64,000 bases of DNA from an uncultured Flammeovirgaceae bacterium (GTDB taxonomy: Bacteria > Bacteroidota > Bacteroidia > Cytophagales > Cyclobacteriaceae), in the NCBI GenBank assembly GCA_937883755.1, contig CAKZYA010000063.1:186001-250000 (forward strand). The letters run 5' to 3'. A program made the position numbers and the translations under genes. How positions within the stretch are numbered: position 1 is the stretch's first letter; each line of letters opens with the position of its first letter. The notes beneath the pieces are model-generated. The model was not told the DNA's origin. It made no database searches and was given only the letters and a program-made list of their open reading frames with translations. Positions 52,434-62,708 of the stretch are shown here, piece after piece.

Positions 52434-54029
52434 TTATTTGATAGGAACGGTAATTGTTGAAGCTGACGATCCTAGTCGTACATCTTCCCGCTCACCACGA
52501 GAGTTCATTCGCTGAACTTTCTTCACGTCTACCACAATGCGGTCGCCAGGCTTAGCCTTGCTAATTACGCTATTAAGGCTAGCCGTTCCGTTACTGGCGT
52601 TGTACTTCGCTTTTCCTACCGGACGGCTTCCTCGTGCTAAGATAATCTCCGCATCTACTACTCGGTAGCGAGCCTCTTTAGGCAGTACACTAGCAAAGTC
52701 TTCATCAGGAACAGCTTTTACTGTAATACTACGCAAGCGGTTAGCTGCCTCACCTTGCTTCAAGTTTACTGGCTTATTACCTGGGCCAAGTACTTCAATA
52801 GCAGGCTTAGGAATAGGCTTCACACGGAAAGACTCGGTACCGATTTTAAATCCATTGCTGCTTACCGTTAAATTAACTTTAGCTGCTTTAGGGATTACCG
52901 TAACCTGTCCGGTCTTAGCTCCAGCAATGGCTGTTCCACCACTAGCGGTAAACGAAGGCTTGTAGGTAGAACCTAAAGCGGGTACGTTCACTTGCAGATC
53001 GTTAGCACAGTTTAGATAAAGTGCCTGCATCGCCTGCGACTGCACCTGAATAACTGGCTTAGTTACAAAGTAAGAGAACGTTTCTTCGTAAGTCTCCGAC
53101 TTTCCACCTTGATCAAGTTGGATAGTAGCCTTAAACTTCTGCTCCGCCCGATTATCTTTGTCATACTTGCTAGCACTAGCGGGAAATTTAATTTTTCCCA
53201 TACCTCCTTCTACTGCAACGGGCTTACCGTTCACCATCATTTTTGGTGTCATACCTGAAGAAGAAGCAGCAATAAATAAATCAGCTTCGTACGTAGTACC
53301 CGCAGCTACCACATTAGATTTAGGACGAACCATCACGGTGATCTCGTCAAACTTTAAGTCGGCTGCTCCTACCTTACGCGCTAGATTATCTAAAGCGGAA
53401 GTCTCTCGAGCTAGTACTTTCGTTTTCAGATCATTCAGAGTAGCCAAACCAGCTACCATTGGAGTATTTTGGAAGTTTAGTTCCGCAAAGCTCTTCTTAT
53501 TCTGATCTGGATTATTCTTGAAAACCGGGTTCTCGTTTCCGTCTAAAGCTAGCGGATCGTACTGAGTTTCGGTCTCTTTGGCAATAAACTGAGCGTAGTC
53601 ATTCAGCAGCTTCTGCAACTCATCACCTTGCTTCTGGCGCACCATTAGATTAGCAACTTTGTCTTCGTCCTTACCACCTTTGTATGTTCTACCATCTTCC
53701 TCTTTTCCGCCAGTAACATCAATAAATGTTGCACGATATTCGTCTAACTTATTAACTACTTCATTAGTCTTAGCCCGCACATCTTGAGCCTGCTTGAGTA
53801 CAGCTACGTCTTCTTTACGATCACCAGCATCGGTTACTGCTTTGCGAATTCGCTCTACCGTACCATTATTCTTAACCTTATAGCTCTCAGCCGACTGATC
53901 AAGACTTTCATCGATAAAAACGAAGCGATCTAGAATTGTATTACTTACTTGTAGGGCGAGAAGGGCGGTAAGTACTAAGTACATCATACCGATCATCTTC
54001 TGCCGGGGGGTTTCTTTTCCTCCTGCCAT
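52434..54029 (-). CDS. gldM: Type IX secretion motor protein GldM (PorM)
   Basis: 531-residue inner-membrane protein with a single N-terminal helix (MIGMMYLVLTALLALQVSNTIL) and a long periplasmic domain, together with GldL forming the proton-driven T9SS motor. The start ETPRQKMIGMMYLVLTALLALQVS is very conserved. The periplasmic part has the four-domain character of the family, ending in a disordered-free strand region (GSSASTITVPIK). Same transcript as gldL and gldN. Confidence 0.97.
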   Translation of the reverse strand: MAGGKETPRQKMIGMMYLVLTALLALQVSNTILDRFVFIDESLDQSAESYKVKNNGTVERIRKAVTDAGDRKEDVAVLKQAQDVRAKTNEVVNKLDEYRATFIDVTGGKEEDGRTYKGGKDEDKVANLMVRQKQGDELQKLLNDYAQFIAKETETQYDPLALDGNENPVFKNNPDQNKKSFAELNFQNTPMVAGLATLNDLKTKVLARETSALDNLARKVGAADLKFDEITVMVRPKSNVVAAGTTYEADLFIAASSSGMTPKMMVNGKPVAVEGGMGKIKFPASASKYDKDNRAEQKFKATIQLDQGGKSETYEETFSYFVTKPVIQVQSQAMQALYLNCANDLQVNVPALGSTYKPSFTASGGTAIAGAKTGQVTVIPKAAKVNLTVSSNGFKIGTESFRVKPIPKPAIEVLGPGNKPVNLKQGEAANRLRSITVKAVPDEDFASVLPKEARYRVVDAEIILARGSRPVGKAKYNASNGTASLNSVISKAKPGDRIVVDVKKVQRMNSRGEREDVRLGSSASTITVPIK

Positions 54030-54070
54030 GTTGTCCTGTTTTAGCGTTTAGAAATTAGTTTTTTTCTCAA

Positions 54071-54871
54071 TTACGCCTTCATCGCGTTCAACATGTTACC
54101 GTATACCTTGTTCAACGAAGCAATATTGCCTGTCAACGATGAGAAGTTAGTACGGAATTGCTCAGCATCTTTGCTAGCTTCAGCTACATTTTCCATAGCA
54201 CCACTCAAATTCGAGTAGAATTTGTTCATAGACTTCAAATGGCTGTTAGCATCTTGAAGCTCCATTTCGTACACAGCGTTTAAAGAAGCTAAGTTCTTAG
54301 TTACTGCCTGAACCTGAGCATGATACTCTTTCGCATCTTTGCTAGCTGTAGTCATTTCTGACATAGCCGTAATAGTAGTCTCATACGACTTGTTCATGTT
54401 TGTCAGTGACTGAGAAGCAGCTTTCACGTTTCTAGCGTAGTCATTAGTAGCTACCGCAGCATCAGTAATAGTACCGATTTTATTAACTGACTCAGACAAG
54501 TTTTTCATACCTCGTCCTAGGCTGTCAATTAGTTCGCCACCTACTTTAGACTTCTCTAGCATGTTATCTAACTTATTAGCAACTGAGTCTTTTCCGTTAG
54601 AAATCTGCTTACGAGTAGTTGCTTGGGCATCACCTGCTAATTCAGGATAAACTAGCGACCAATCGTATTCAGCATGCTTGGGCTCAAACGCACTGAACAA
54701 GAAGATAATTGCCTCAGTAGTAAGTCCTACTCCGAGCATTATTCCTGCACCGGGCAAGTGCAAAATCTTAAACATTGCCCCAACAATTACAATAGCAGCT
54801 CCAATTCCATAAATTTTGGGCATGATGCTACCGTATAATAATTCTGAAAATCCACCTTTTTTCTTTGCCAT
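54071..54871 (-). CDS. gldL: Type IX secretion motor protein GldL (PorL)
   Basis: 266-residue inner-membrane subunit of the T9SS motor with two N-terminal helices (IYGIGAAIVIVGAMFKILHLPG and GIMLGVGLTTEAIIFLFSAFEP). Glu53 in the second helix is at the place of the conserved Glu implicated in proton flow in other GldL proteins. The rest is a helical cytoplasmic domain. Between gldK and gldM, same strand. Confidence 0.96.
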   Translation of the reverse strand: MAKKKGGFSELLYGSIMPKIYGIGAAIVIVGAMFKILHLPGAGIMLGVGLTTEAIIFLFSAFEPKHAEYDWSLVYPELAGDAQATTRKQISNGKDSVANKLDNMLEKSKVGGELIDSLGRGMKNLSESVNKIGTITDAAVATNDYARNVKAASQSLTNMNKSYETTITAMSEMTTASKDAKEYHAQVQAVTKNLASLNAVYEMELQDANSHLKSMNKFYSNLSGAMENVAEASKDAEQFRTNFSSLTGNIASLNKVYGNMLNAMKA

Positions 54872-54916
54872 GATGTAAGAGTTTTAGAAATAGAATGTTA
54901 ATATTTGATTATCTGA

Positions 54917-55966
54917 TTAATTGAATTCATTACCTGCCGAACGGCCGATATAGGTCATTGCACATCGGAAACCGATATACGCAGTTGTAGAATCCTTGTA
55001 CTCAAAGGTTCGCGCTCCGGTTTGTAGGAAGAACGATACATCCTTCCATGAACCACCACGAATAACCTTTCGGAATTCGTTAGGATCATTATATGTAGGG
55101 TTCAAATCCCAGACGATAGCAGTAGAAGCTGGATTCCAGGCATCTTCGCACCATTCGCCTACGTTACCCGACATATCGTACACTCCAAAGTCGTTAGCGA
55201 AATAAGAAGCAACAGGTGCGGTGTAAGCAAAACCGTCATCAAAGTAATTACCTCGGCCAGGCTTAAAGTTGGCTAACATACAACCTTTAGAATTACGGAT
55301 GTACGGCCCACCCCAAGGATATTTAGCCATATCACGACCACCCCGAGCAGCGTACTCCCACTCTGCCTCAGAAGGCAAACGGAAATTAGGCATGATAAAC
55401 ATACCGTTGCTTTCGCGATACTCATTCAGGTAGGCCGTTCTCCATTGGCAGAATACCTTAGCAGCCTCCCAGTCAATTCCTACTACTGGATAATTATCAA
55501 ATGCTGGGTGAGAGTAGTAATACTGTACGAGCGGATCACCCATGTGGTGGGTGTAGTTCCGCTGCCATACAGTAGTATCAGGGTAAAGTTCCTCTTCAAC
55601 AAAGTTAGCACCTCTGCCAATCAGAAACTCATACTCCCCTTCACCTTCCTGAAGTTCTTGGATAAATTGACGATACTCATTGTTGGTAATCTCAGTATCG
55701 TCCATAAAGAATGCCCCAATTGTAATTTGCTTGTTAAAGCTTACTTGGGTAGCAATGGGGTCTTCATCGGCCTGTCCCATATGAAATGTTCCAGCGGGAA
55801 TACGCACCATGCCGTATGGTGTAGGCATACCGTCGTATTCACGGCCCTGTACACCAACTAGCTGTCCAAAATCTTCGCCGCCACCTCCAAAGAGGCCACA
55901 ACCCTGTAACGCTAATAGCGCACAGATAGACAAGACAGCACTGCTGCATCGAATAGATTTACACAT
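54917..55966 (-). CDS. gldK: Type IX secretion lipoprotein GldK (PorK)
   Basis: Outer-membrane lipoprotein forming the T9SS ring with GldN. Lipobox ALLALQGC near residue 23, then the formylglycine-generating-enzyme-like (sulfatase-modifying factor) fold: GMVRIPAGTFHMGQ, PVVGIDWEAAKVFCQWR, LPSEAEWEYAARGG, VGEWCEDAW and VIRGGSWKDVSFF. The fold is used structurally; catalytic use is not expected. A TATATTTG element lies at 56102-56109 upstream, but with poor spacing to a -33 box, so a separate promoter is only possible. Confidence 0.96.
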   Translation of the reverse strand: MCKSIRCSSAVLSICALLALQGCGLFGGGGEDFGQLVGVQGREYDGMPTPYGMVRIPAGTFHMGQADEDPIATQVSFNKQITIGAFFMDDTEITNNEYRQFIQELQEGEGEYEFLIGRGANFVEEELYPDTTVWQRNYTHHMGDPLVQYYYSHPAFDNYPVVGIDWEAAKVFCQWRTAYLNEYRESNGMFIMPNFRLPSEAEWEYAARGGRDMAKYPWGGPYIRNSKGCMLANFKPGRGNYFDDGFAYTAPVASYFANDFGVYDMSGNVGEWCEDAWNPASTAIVWDLNPTYNDPNEFRKVIRGGSWKDVSFFLQTGARTFEYKDSTTAYIGFRCAMTYIGRSAGNEFN

Positions 55967-56135
55967 AACACAAATTGTTTTATAACATACACGTTAATAC
56001 GAACACAAATATTGTAAATGTTCTCAATAAGAACGAACTAAAAACCCCATAATTCCTGCGTTGTAATATTTTCCTGTTTTTAGCACAAAAATTAAACTAT
56101 ACAAATATATTATTGTATATTTCAAATAATATCAA

Positions 56136-57092
56136 CTACTGTCTAAAACGAGGTGTTCTTATAATTTTCTTTTCACCACCTGAAGAAACAGGCAAACTAT
56201 AGCTTACCATAATCTCGTGCGATGAGGTAGCTTTTGCTTCAGGGGCTACTACCGTGTAATCAAATGCGTAGCCCAGTTTTAATGATTTCTCTCGGAAAAA
56301 ACTATATCCAATCATAGCAATTAAGGACTCTTGCTGGCGATAAGATAATCCACCCCACATCTTTTCGTCATAAGTAGCCATTACACCAATATCGAATGAA
56401 TAAGTATTAAGATCGGACTGTATTAATACCGATGGTGTTAATTTAAGTTTGTACGTCGGCTCATAATCGAAGCCTCCCATCACCGTCATATGATTTTGAA
56501 GAGGATTATTCAATGTATCAATGCCGGTAAAGTCAAACTGTGCTTCAATTAAATGTTTGAAGCCAATACCAGCGTAGAATTGACGGGCGCGATAAAAAAC
56601 TCCTGCCGAGAAATCAGGTCGCATCTGTGAGTCTCTACCAGCCCGGCGTAGCTTATCATCTGGATCTACCCAACGGTATTGATCAAAGTCGATCGTTTGA
56701 GAGAATGCACCTACTCTAATGCCTAAGCTGAGTTTACCCGAACCTACTCCTAAGTGATAGGCAAAAGATGCCTGCGCTTCTTGATTAGTCAATGGTCCGA
56801 TTCGGTCATTAACGATATGTAGCCCAAAGCCACTCCTCAATTTTAAGATTGGGGTGTTGAGACTTACTACCTGAGTATTAATACCGCCACTAAGATCTCC
56901 TGTAGTAGGTTGATAACCTGCCCACTGGGTTCGGTGGAATGCCGTGATGGTTGTGACCCCCTCTACGCCAGCGTAGGCTGGGTTATAGAATAAGGTATTA
57001 AACATGTACTGGCTAAACTGGGCACTCTGTTGGGCATACGTTATACTAGGGCCGATGCTCAGGAAAACAAGTACAATAAGCGCTTTTTTCAT
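56136..57092 (-). CDS. porP: PorP/SprF-family type IX secretion outer-membrane protein
   Basis: 318-residue outer-membrane beta-barrel that works with the T9SS. After a signal peptide (MKKALIVLVFLSIGPSITYAQ) come the family start QFSQYMFNTLFYNPAYAG, then strands rich in aromatic residues and the conserved YRARQFYAGIGFKHLIEAQF. It is the first gene of the gld operon here. The ATG at 57092 is taken over a TTG 15 bases upstream. Confidence 0.93.
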   Translation of the reverse strand: MKKALIVLVFLSIGPSITYAQQSAQFSQYMFNTLFYNPAYAGVEGVTTITAFHRTQWAGYQPTTGDLSGGINTQVVSLNTPILKLRSGFGLHIVNDRIGPLTNQEAQASFAYHLGVGSGKLSLGIRVGAFSQTIDFDQYRWVDPDDKLRRAGRDSQMRPDFSAGVFYRARQFYAGIGFKHLIEAQFDFTGIDTLNNPLQNHMTVMGGFDYEPTYKLKLTPSVLIQSDLNTYSFDIGVMATYDEKMWGGLSYRQQESLIAMIGYSFFREKSLKLGYAFDYTVVAPEAKATSSHEIMVSYSLPVSSGGEKKIIRTPRFRQ

Positions 57093-57210
57093 ACCTAAAA
57101 GACTCAAAATTAGGCCTAAAAGTAAAACTCTACTCTTATTTTTTTCTAGCAGAAATATACTTTTCCATACAACGTATGCTTATCCGCAGAATTGTACTAG
57201 CCTTTGAGTA

Positions 57211-58011
57211 TTATTTTTTCACTTCTTGTTGAAGCTTTTTGTTTGCTTCTTTTATGTAAACTTCGAGAGCGCCAGTCATGGAAGGGGCATTTGGCATTGG
57301 AGCCTGAATGTCTAAAACGAGTCCGGCATCACGCACTGCACCGGCCGTAGTAGGTCCAAATGCTGCAATACGAGTTTTATTCTGTTTAAAATCTGGAAAG
57401 TTTACAAATAGGGAGTTAATACCTGAAGGGCTGAAAAACGCAATAATATCATAGTATACATCCTCTAAATCTGATAAATCTGCAGCAACAGTCTCGTACA
57501 TCACTGCTTCATTGTATTGATATCCGCCACCTTTCAAAAAATCGGGAATATCATTTTTCCGAATGCTTGAACAAGGAAACAAATATTTTTCATCTTTATG
57601 CTTCTTGAGTATCTCGATTAAATCCTGAGCAGTGCGGAAACCTGTAAAGATCTTACGCTTCCGGATTACAATATACTTTTGCAAATAATTAGCCGTCTGC
57701 TCTGATATACAGAAGTACTTCATATCAGCCGGCATTTCTATTCTAAGCTCTGAGCAAATGTTGAAGAAATGATCTACTGCATTACGACTAGTAAAGATGA
57801 TGGCGGTGTGATCAAGTATCTCCACTTTCTGCTTGCGAAAATCTTTTACATTGACGGGTTTCACCTCAATAAAGGGACGGAAGTCAACCGTGATATCGTA
57901 TTTCTCAGCTAAGTCGAAGTAAGGTGATTTACCATTTTGTGGCTCAGGCTGGGATACGAGAATGCTATTTACTGGAAAAAGTCTGTCGCTGTTAATCTTA
58001 CTATCACTCAT
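57211..58011 (-). CDS. hemD: Uroporphyrinogen-III synthase
   Basis: 266-residue haem and siroheme enzyme that closes the tetrapyrrole ring. The family is divergent; the marks are IIFTSRNAVDHFFN, YDIIAFFSPSGINSLFVNFP and RIAAFGPTTAGAVRDAGL with two Rossmann-like halves. It lies in the usual Bacteroidota order beside a DUF4271 gene. Confidence 0.9.
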   Translation of the reverse strand: MSDSKINSDRLFPVNSILVSQPEPQNGKSPYFDLAEKYDITVDFRPFIEVKPVNVKDFRKQKVEILDHTAIIFTSRNAVDHFFNICSELRIEMPADMKYFCISEQTANYLQKYIVIRKRKIFTGFRTAQDLIEILKKHKDEKYLFPCSSIRKNDIPDFLKGGGYQYNEAVMYETVAADLSDLEDVYYDIIAFFSPSGINSLFVNFPDFKQNKTRIAAFGPTTAGAVRDAGLVLDIQAPMPNAPSMTGALEVYIKEANKKLQQEVKK

Positions 58012-58175
58012 ACGTATACCTCTTGTTTTATTACAAATTATCGAAAATTATTGAGTCTGTAACCTGTTGCAGCATTACGTAAAACAGTGAGATAATTCCA
58101 TATATCTTGTAGGCACTTCACATAAGAGAGATGCAAGAAAACTCGAATTAATTCAAGTAATTCTGGAATAAATAC

Positions 58176-59339
58176 TCAACCTATAAGTAACTCAAACCCA
58201 GCTAGTAGCGGGATAATTTCTGCAACGCAAATGTATGAAAATAAATATATTTTTCTAAACGACGCATTTCGGGATAACCGAAAATACAAGATAACAATAC
58301 GGAATAGTGCAAATAATAAGAATCCATAAACCAGCCCACGCAGATAGATTTCTCCGCCAAACGGAAGATTAGGAAAAAAGCATATCACGGTCACGAATAC
58401 TATTGTCCAGAACACTAACGACATCCGCATGAAATCAAACATATGTAAATACTTCATGGCACGTAACCGGAATAACGAACCCAATAGCATCAGTAACAAA
58501 TACTTGACCCATATGATAACGAATATGATAAGGGCAATCTCACACCACAATAGCAAATACTGGGGAAAAGAATCAGGTGGCCACGAAATATAAGAAGCAA
58601 CAGCAGGGAGCTCAACAGTAGGTGGTAAAATTATAACCAATAGGAAAGCAATCAGCAAACAGTAGTGTACTAAAAAAGCAATATGTGCTTCAGTAACTAG
58701 CTTAATACGAGTATCATCTTCCCGTATTTTAGAAGAAAAAATCCGTGGAATATTATATATGATCTTGAAATTTTTCCCATACTTATGTTTCAGTACTGCA
58801 TAAAATGTTAATAACACCAGCAAACCCATTACAAAAAAATTCATCTTAATAGCTGCTGATCGAGCTATTACTGGGTTTTTTTCTGCTTGAAGTTGACCGA
58901 AACTTACAATTTCCATCTTTACTTTCTTAAAGTCTTTCTGAGCCTGAAAGACCGTCAGGAAAATTGACTCAGCGTGGTGATTATGTAAGCTGTCAATATT
59001 AAGAAAAATACAGTCTGAGCGATTAAAATTCTTAACTAGCTGTTGATCAATAAGTAAAGAGCTATTTTTAGGAATACAGCAATGCAAATAGTTTCCTTGA
59101 AAGCGGGATAGATTAAGCGGAAATCCAATCACTACTCCTTTGTTTTGTCCAGTAATGTAAGGGATATAGCGATTGGTCTTATCTACCGTAAGCCATTCTG
59201 AGCGTAAATCTTTTACGACAAAATATTCAGCCTGTTCTTCACCAGTTTGACCCAGCAAAGGAATACTTAGCAAAAATAATAAGCTTACTAGAAAGCTGTA
59301 CTTTGTGATCATCTTACCTGCTCTCAATACACGAATCAT
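58176..59339 (-). CDS. DUF4271 membrane protein
   Basis: 387-residue membrane protein with a signal peptide (SFLVSLLFLLSIPLLGQ), a soluble domain and then about seven helices (VKYLLLMLLGSLFRLRAM, MRMSLVFWTIVFVTVICFF and others). DUF4271 proteins are conserved next to hemD in Bacteroidota; function unknown. An internal ATG at 59312 would also give a signal peptide. Confidence 0.88.
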   Translation of the reverse strand: MIRVLRAGKMITKYSFLVSLLFLLSIPLLGQTGEEQAEYFVVKDLRSEWLTVDKTNRYIPYITGQNKGVVIGFPLNLSRFQGNYLHCCIPKNSSLLIDQQLVKNFNRSDCIFLNIDSLHNHHAESIFLTVFQAQKDFKKVKMEIVSFGQLQAEKNPVIARSAAIKMNFFVMGLLVLLTFYAVLKHKYGKNFKIIYNIPRIFSSKIREDDTRIKLVTEAHIAFLVHYCLLIAFLLVIILPPTVELPAVASYISWPPDSFPQYLLLWCEIALIIFVIIWVKYLLLMLLGSLFRLRAMKYLHMFDFMRMSLVFWTIVFVTVICFFPNLPFGGEIYLRGLVYGFLLFALFRIVILYFRLSRNASFRKIYLFSYICVAEIIPLLAGFELLIG

Positions 59340-59393
59340 ACCGCACCTGAAAATTACTCCCTTACAATACGTAAGTTTTTGGAAAAGCTTAAT

Positions 59394-61151
59394 TTAGAAA
59401 CGGCTAATATAGCCAAAATGTACCTTAGAAGCAGAAAAACTCAAATCTTGTTGACTTGATCTACCTAGCGCATAAACCAAGCTGAATAATCCAGCAGGGG
59501 TACTCAGGCTAATTCCAGCTCCTACACCCAGAGGCGTCCCCACCGAATAATTTCTTGATTCACTCCGCTTTACCCAGGCCTGATCGTAAAAGGCAAATAT
59601 ATACGAAGGAACGGCATTTTCTGGCTCCAGTAGCCACCGAAGCTCCAGATTAGAGAGCACATATTGGGATGCAAATAATGAATTATCAACAAACCCTCTT
59701 AAGCTTTTGATTCCACCTAGGCGATAAAGCTCGTTAGCAAATAACTGTGTATCGGTTAAACCACCTGCCTGCAACTGATTATATATTCCTAGCTCTGATC
59801 CAAGCATGTAATATTGAGCAAAAGAAAGTTCGCCCGCCCACTGTGTACTACTCTTGCTTTGATAAGATTGTTGATCTTGCGGTGTGTCTCCAGCTTGCCA
59901 GAATGATGTATTTTTCTGACCAACTCGCCCCTTCACTGAAAATAAGTAACCCCGACGAGGAAAAAGCAACTGGTCAACCTGATTCCAGCTGTAACCAACC
60001 CCACCACCCTGTACTGACACATTTGCTAAAGATGGAAGGACTTCACTTGTAACTACTGTATTTTCCCCGATGAGCCGACTACTACGCCAATCGCCAAACA
60101 CGCTAACCTGATGATTACTACCTATCAAATAAGATAATGTTAGATTCGCTTGCTGATTTAAAAAGAGTGTATCTTCTTTCAGCAGGTTGAATTTACCGCC
60201 TACACCTAGCGGTGAGCGGAATACATTAGGATGATTATACTCCAGAAATAACTGCTGGGAAGCCACTTGTAATCGCTGCCAATTAAGCGAAAACATCTTC
60301 CCCGAATGTCCCAAATTACGTAATAGCACATTTAGTTCACCTGTGAGTAACACTCCTCCCCCATCTCTCTCATTAGGCAGCAGTGATAAAACCCCGTCTA
60401 CCTGACTACTGGCCTGATAAGTAAGTGGCAGATATAAGTCAGCTACTTCATTCTGAAAGCGAACTTCCACCGGGTCAGTTAATGACAAGAATGGTAGCCC
60501 TTGCAACCGGGAGGCAATTTGAGATATTTTCTTTTCGCTGTAAATCATTCCAGTGCGAATGCCTAAATAAGCTTCTAGAAATTCTGGATTGATTTTATCT
60601 GTACCCCGTATATTCAGTTCTCCAAAGCGGATCTGTGGACCGGATTGATAATCTAGCGTTGCGGAAATTTCTTGATGCTTAACTTCCACATTTTTCAAAC
60701 GCACCAAGGCAAATGGGTAGCCACTATTCTCAGCATATTCCAGACAACTCTCTACTAATTTCTGAAAGTCAGCGTAGCGAAAGGGTTGCTGCAAAAAAAG
60801 CTCATCGCGATAACCCGATTGAGCTTGCATGAGTGGATCTAAATTACCTGGCTGAAGATACGCCCATCGAAACGGCTCTCCTGGATGAACCTTGACGCGG
60901 TAAACCAAACTATCCGTGGCAGGAAGATATTTAGCATATGCCTGAAAGTAGCCTACTTGTTGAAGATCAGTAATGATGCCACCAACTGCCTGATGAGCCT
61001 CGGCTTGACTGGGAAAATCTTCCTTGGGGAGATAAGACTTCAACAACTCCAATTCGGCCTCGCTGCTCTCTATCTGCAATTGCCATTGGGCATTAGCTAA
61101 ACTAATTCCTAAAGTGAGCCAATACGTTATACTAAGTACAAATACCCGCAT
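59394..61151 (-). CDS. BamA/TamA-type outer-membrane protein with POTRA-like domains
   Basis: 585-residue outer-membrane protein. A signal peptide (VLSITYWLTLGISLANA) is followed by two to three POTRA-like domains (RFGELNIRGTDKINPEFLEAYLG) and a C-terminal Omp85 barrel (VGVGAGISLSTPAGLFSLVYALG, ending FGYISRF). It is shorter than BamA, so it is more likely a TamA- or secretion-type relative. The gene lies upstream of the DUF4271 gene on the same strand. Confidence 0.87.
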   Translation of the reverse strand: MRVFVLSITYWLTLGISLANAQWQLQIESSEAELELLKSYLPKEDFPSQAEAHQAVGGIITDLQQVGYFQAYAKYLPATDSLVYRVKVHPGEPFRWAYLQPGNLDPLMQAQSGYRDELFLQQPFRYADFQKLVESCLEYAENSGYPFALVRLKNVEVKHQEISATLDYQSGPQIRFGELNIRGTDKINPEFLEAYLGIRTGMIYSEKKISQIASRLQGLPFLSLTDPVEVRFQNEVADLYLPLTYQASSQVDGVLSLLPNERDGGGVLLTGELNVLLRNLGHSGKMFSLNWQRLQVASQQLFLEYNHPNVFRSPLGVGGKFNLLKEDTLFLNQQANLTLSYLIGSNHQVSVFGDWRSSRLIGENTVVTSEVLPSLANVSVQGGGVGYSWNQVDQLLFPRRGYLFSVKGRVGQKNTSFWQAGDTPQDQQSYQSKSSTQWAGELSFAQYYMLGSELGIYNQLQAGGLTDTQLFANELYRLGGIKSLRGFVDNSLFASQYVLSNLELRWLLEPENAVPSYIFAFYDQAWVKRSESRNYSVGTPLGVGAGISLSTPAGLFSLVYALGRSSQQDLSFSASKVHFGYISRF

Positions 61152-61259
61152 GTATTCGGTTGATCGCTGGACTTAAAAGTCGAACAATGCGGGTATAAAT
61201 ACAACCCAACGACCGGCTCGTGAAAGTTTTGGCGTAAGATTACACTTTTTTACGCGGAG

Positions 61260-62204
61260 CTACTTGAAGAAATCATTGGTGTAGAACATAGAAGTATCAA
61301 CCTGCCCGATATTCATTGATACGCCGTTTACGTCCTTCAGTACTTCGGTTTCAATCATCCATTCTACAAAATCTAGCCAACGGGTACCATTCATAAATCC
61401 CCACTGACCGTCTTCTGATAAAATATGTGGAGCCAGCATTTGCAGTGATTTTTTGATCATCGGCAGGTTTTGCCAATTAGCGTGATCAAAATATTCGTGT
61501 AATAATTCGGCTGCTTCTTCTGGGTTTTCGGCAACGTGACGCCAGCCCTTCTCGGCTGTCCGTAAAAATGTCTGAATTGCTTCTTCCTCACTGGAAACAA
61601 ATTCAGCATGAGTAATTAGCAAGGGGGAATAGCCATAGGGAATACCGTAGTTGCTCAGTACAAACGACCGAAATGATAAATCTTGCTCAAGCTCAGCTTT
61701 AGAACCTTCCCAAGGTAGGAATACCCAGGTAGCATCCGCTGAACCATCGGCTACGGTACGCCACATTTCTAAATAGGCCGGATTAGAAATTTGGATATCG
61801 CCTTGTCCGCCATCGTTTTTGATGAGCTGACGTACAATATCGTCCTCAAACCGGGCATTGTAGGAGGCAAAAATTTTTCCGTCCAACTGAGCCGGACGTT
61901 TAATTTCGCTATCGGCTCGAACCACAATAGCGCTGGCATCTTTTTGCAAAGCGGCCGCCACAGCCGTTAACGGAATTGATTCTTCCAGCGTATTGAAGCT
62001 AATTACACTTTCTGATGGAGTAATTGCCAGATGGACTTCTTTATCCGCTAGTTTTTTGGCGGGAGTCTTTGCGTAATTGTCGTCTTCAGGATTAATAAAA
62101 TAGACCTCTAATGATTCGTCTTCATAAAATCCTTTCGCTTCGGCCACAAAGTAGCCAGCGTGAAGGGTGTTAGGTGACCAATCTAAGGCTAGGGAAAGTT
62201 TCAT
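61260..62204 (-). CDS. THI5/NMT1-like binding protein (pyrimidine-precursor type), copy 1
   Basis: 314-residue bilobed protein of the NMT1/THI5 family: LALDWSPNTLHAGYFVAEAKGFY at the very start, the SE-S region ITPSESVISFN and the far segment GYSPLLITHAEF. These resemble periplasmic pyrimidine-precursor-binding ThiY proteins, but the start lacks any signal peptide, so the product should be cytoplasmic. The CCCFC-type Cys cluster of yeast Thi5 is absent. No ABC permease lies nearby. A thiamin-precursor role is an inference. Confidence 0.82.
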   Translation of the reverse strand: MKLSLALDWSPNTLHAGYFVAEAKGFYEDESLEVYFINPEDDNYAKTPAKKLADKEVHLAITPSESVISFNTLEESIPLTAVAAALQKDASAIVVRADSEIKRPAQLDGKIFASYNARFEDDIVRQLIKNDGGQGDIQISNPAYLEMWRTVADGSADATWVFLPWEGSKAELEQDLSFRSFVLSNYGIPYGYSPLLITHAEFVSSEEEAIQTFLRTAEKGWRHVAENPEEAAELLHEYFDHANWQNLPMIKKSLQMLAPHILSEDGQWGFMNGTRWLDFVEWMIETEVLKDVNGVSMNIGQVDTSMFYTNDFFK

Positions 62205-62249
62205 AGGTTATTTCAGTTGATAATTTAATATGGTAGCTTTTTAGAGGGG

Positions 62250-62687
62250 CTATAGTAACAAATCACAATTTATTTCTACGTCTTCAATTGTTGCCCCTTT
62301 ATCTATGTAAAATTCTTGTGCTTTTTTATTCCACTTTGAAACTTGCCACTTCATTTTGTAACAACTTTCATCACGACCGATTTTTATTACTTCGTCAAAT
62401 AATTTATTTCCCATGCCTAAGCCACGATATTTCTCCACCACATATAAATCATCTAAATATATAGCCTTTCCAGTCCATGAGTAGTAGCAAATGAAGTATG
62501 TAGCAAAACCAACTATCTTCTCTTCATAAGTAGCCACAAGACATTTAAAATGATCTTGATCTCTTAGCATTTGCTCAGGAGTAATCATTACTTTCTCAGG
62601 ATTTTTTATAAAAGTGGCAAACTCCTGTATAAGCTTATGAATGTCATTAAAATCTGTAGGATTGGCTTTTCTGATATTAAAATCCAT
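62250..62687 (-). CDS. GNAT-family N-acetyltransferase
   Basis: 145-residue acetyl-CoA-dependent transferase. The acetyl-CoA binding motif A is YVVEKYRGLGMGNKLFDEV. The gene lies between two THI5-like genes, 22 bases after one and 45 bases before the other, hence apparently cotranscribed with them, though its acceptor is unknown. Confidence 0.92.
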   Translation of the reverse strand: MDFNIRKANPTDFNDIHKLIQEFATFIKNPEKVMITPEQMLRDQDHFKCLVATYEEKIVGFATYFICYYSWTGKAIYLDDLYVVEKYRGLGMGNKLFDEVIKIGRDESCYKMKWQVSKWNKKAQEFYIDKGATIEDVEINCDLLL

Positions 62688-62708
62688 TTGTGAAAATTAC
62701 AGGTTAGA

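Noticed and set aside
56102-56126. TATATTTG with TTTG as a gldK promoter
   Set aside because: The boxes are only 13 bases apart, outside the usual spacing, so not listed as a feature.
61190-61259. GCGTAA/TTACGC hairpin as a terminator of the THI5-like operon
   Set aside because: Six-bp stem with a 12-base loop and no clear T-run after it; too weak to list.
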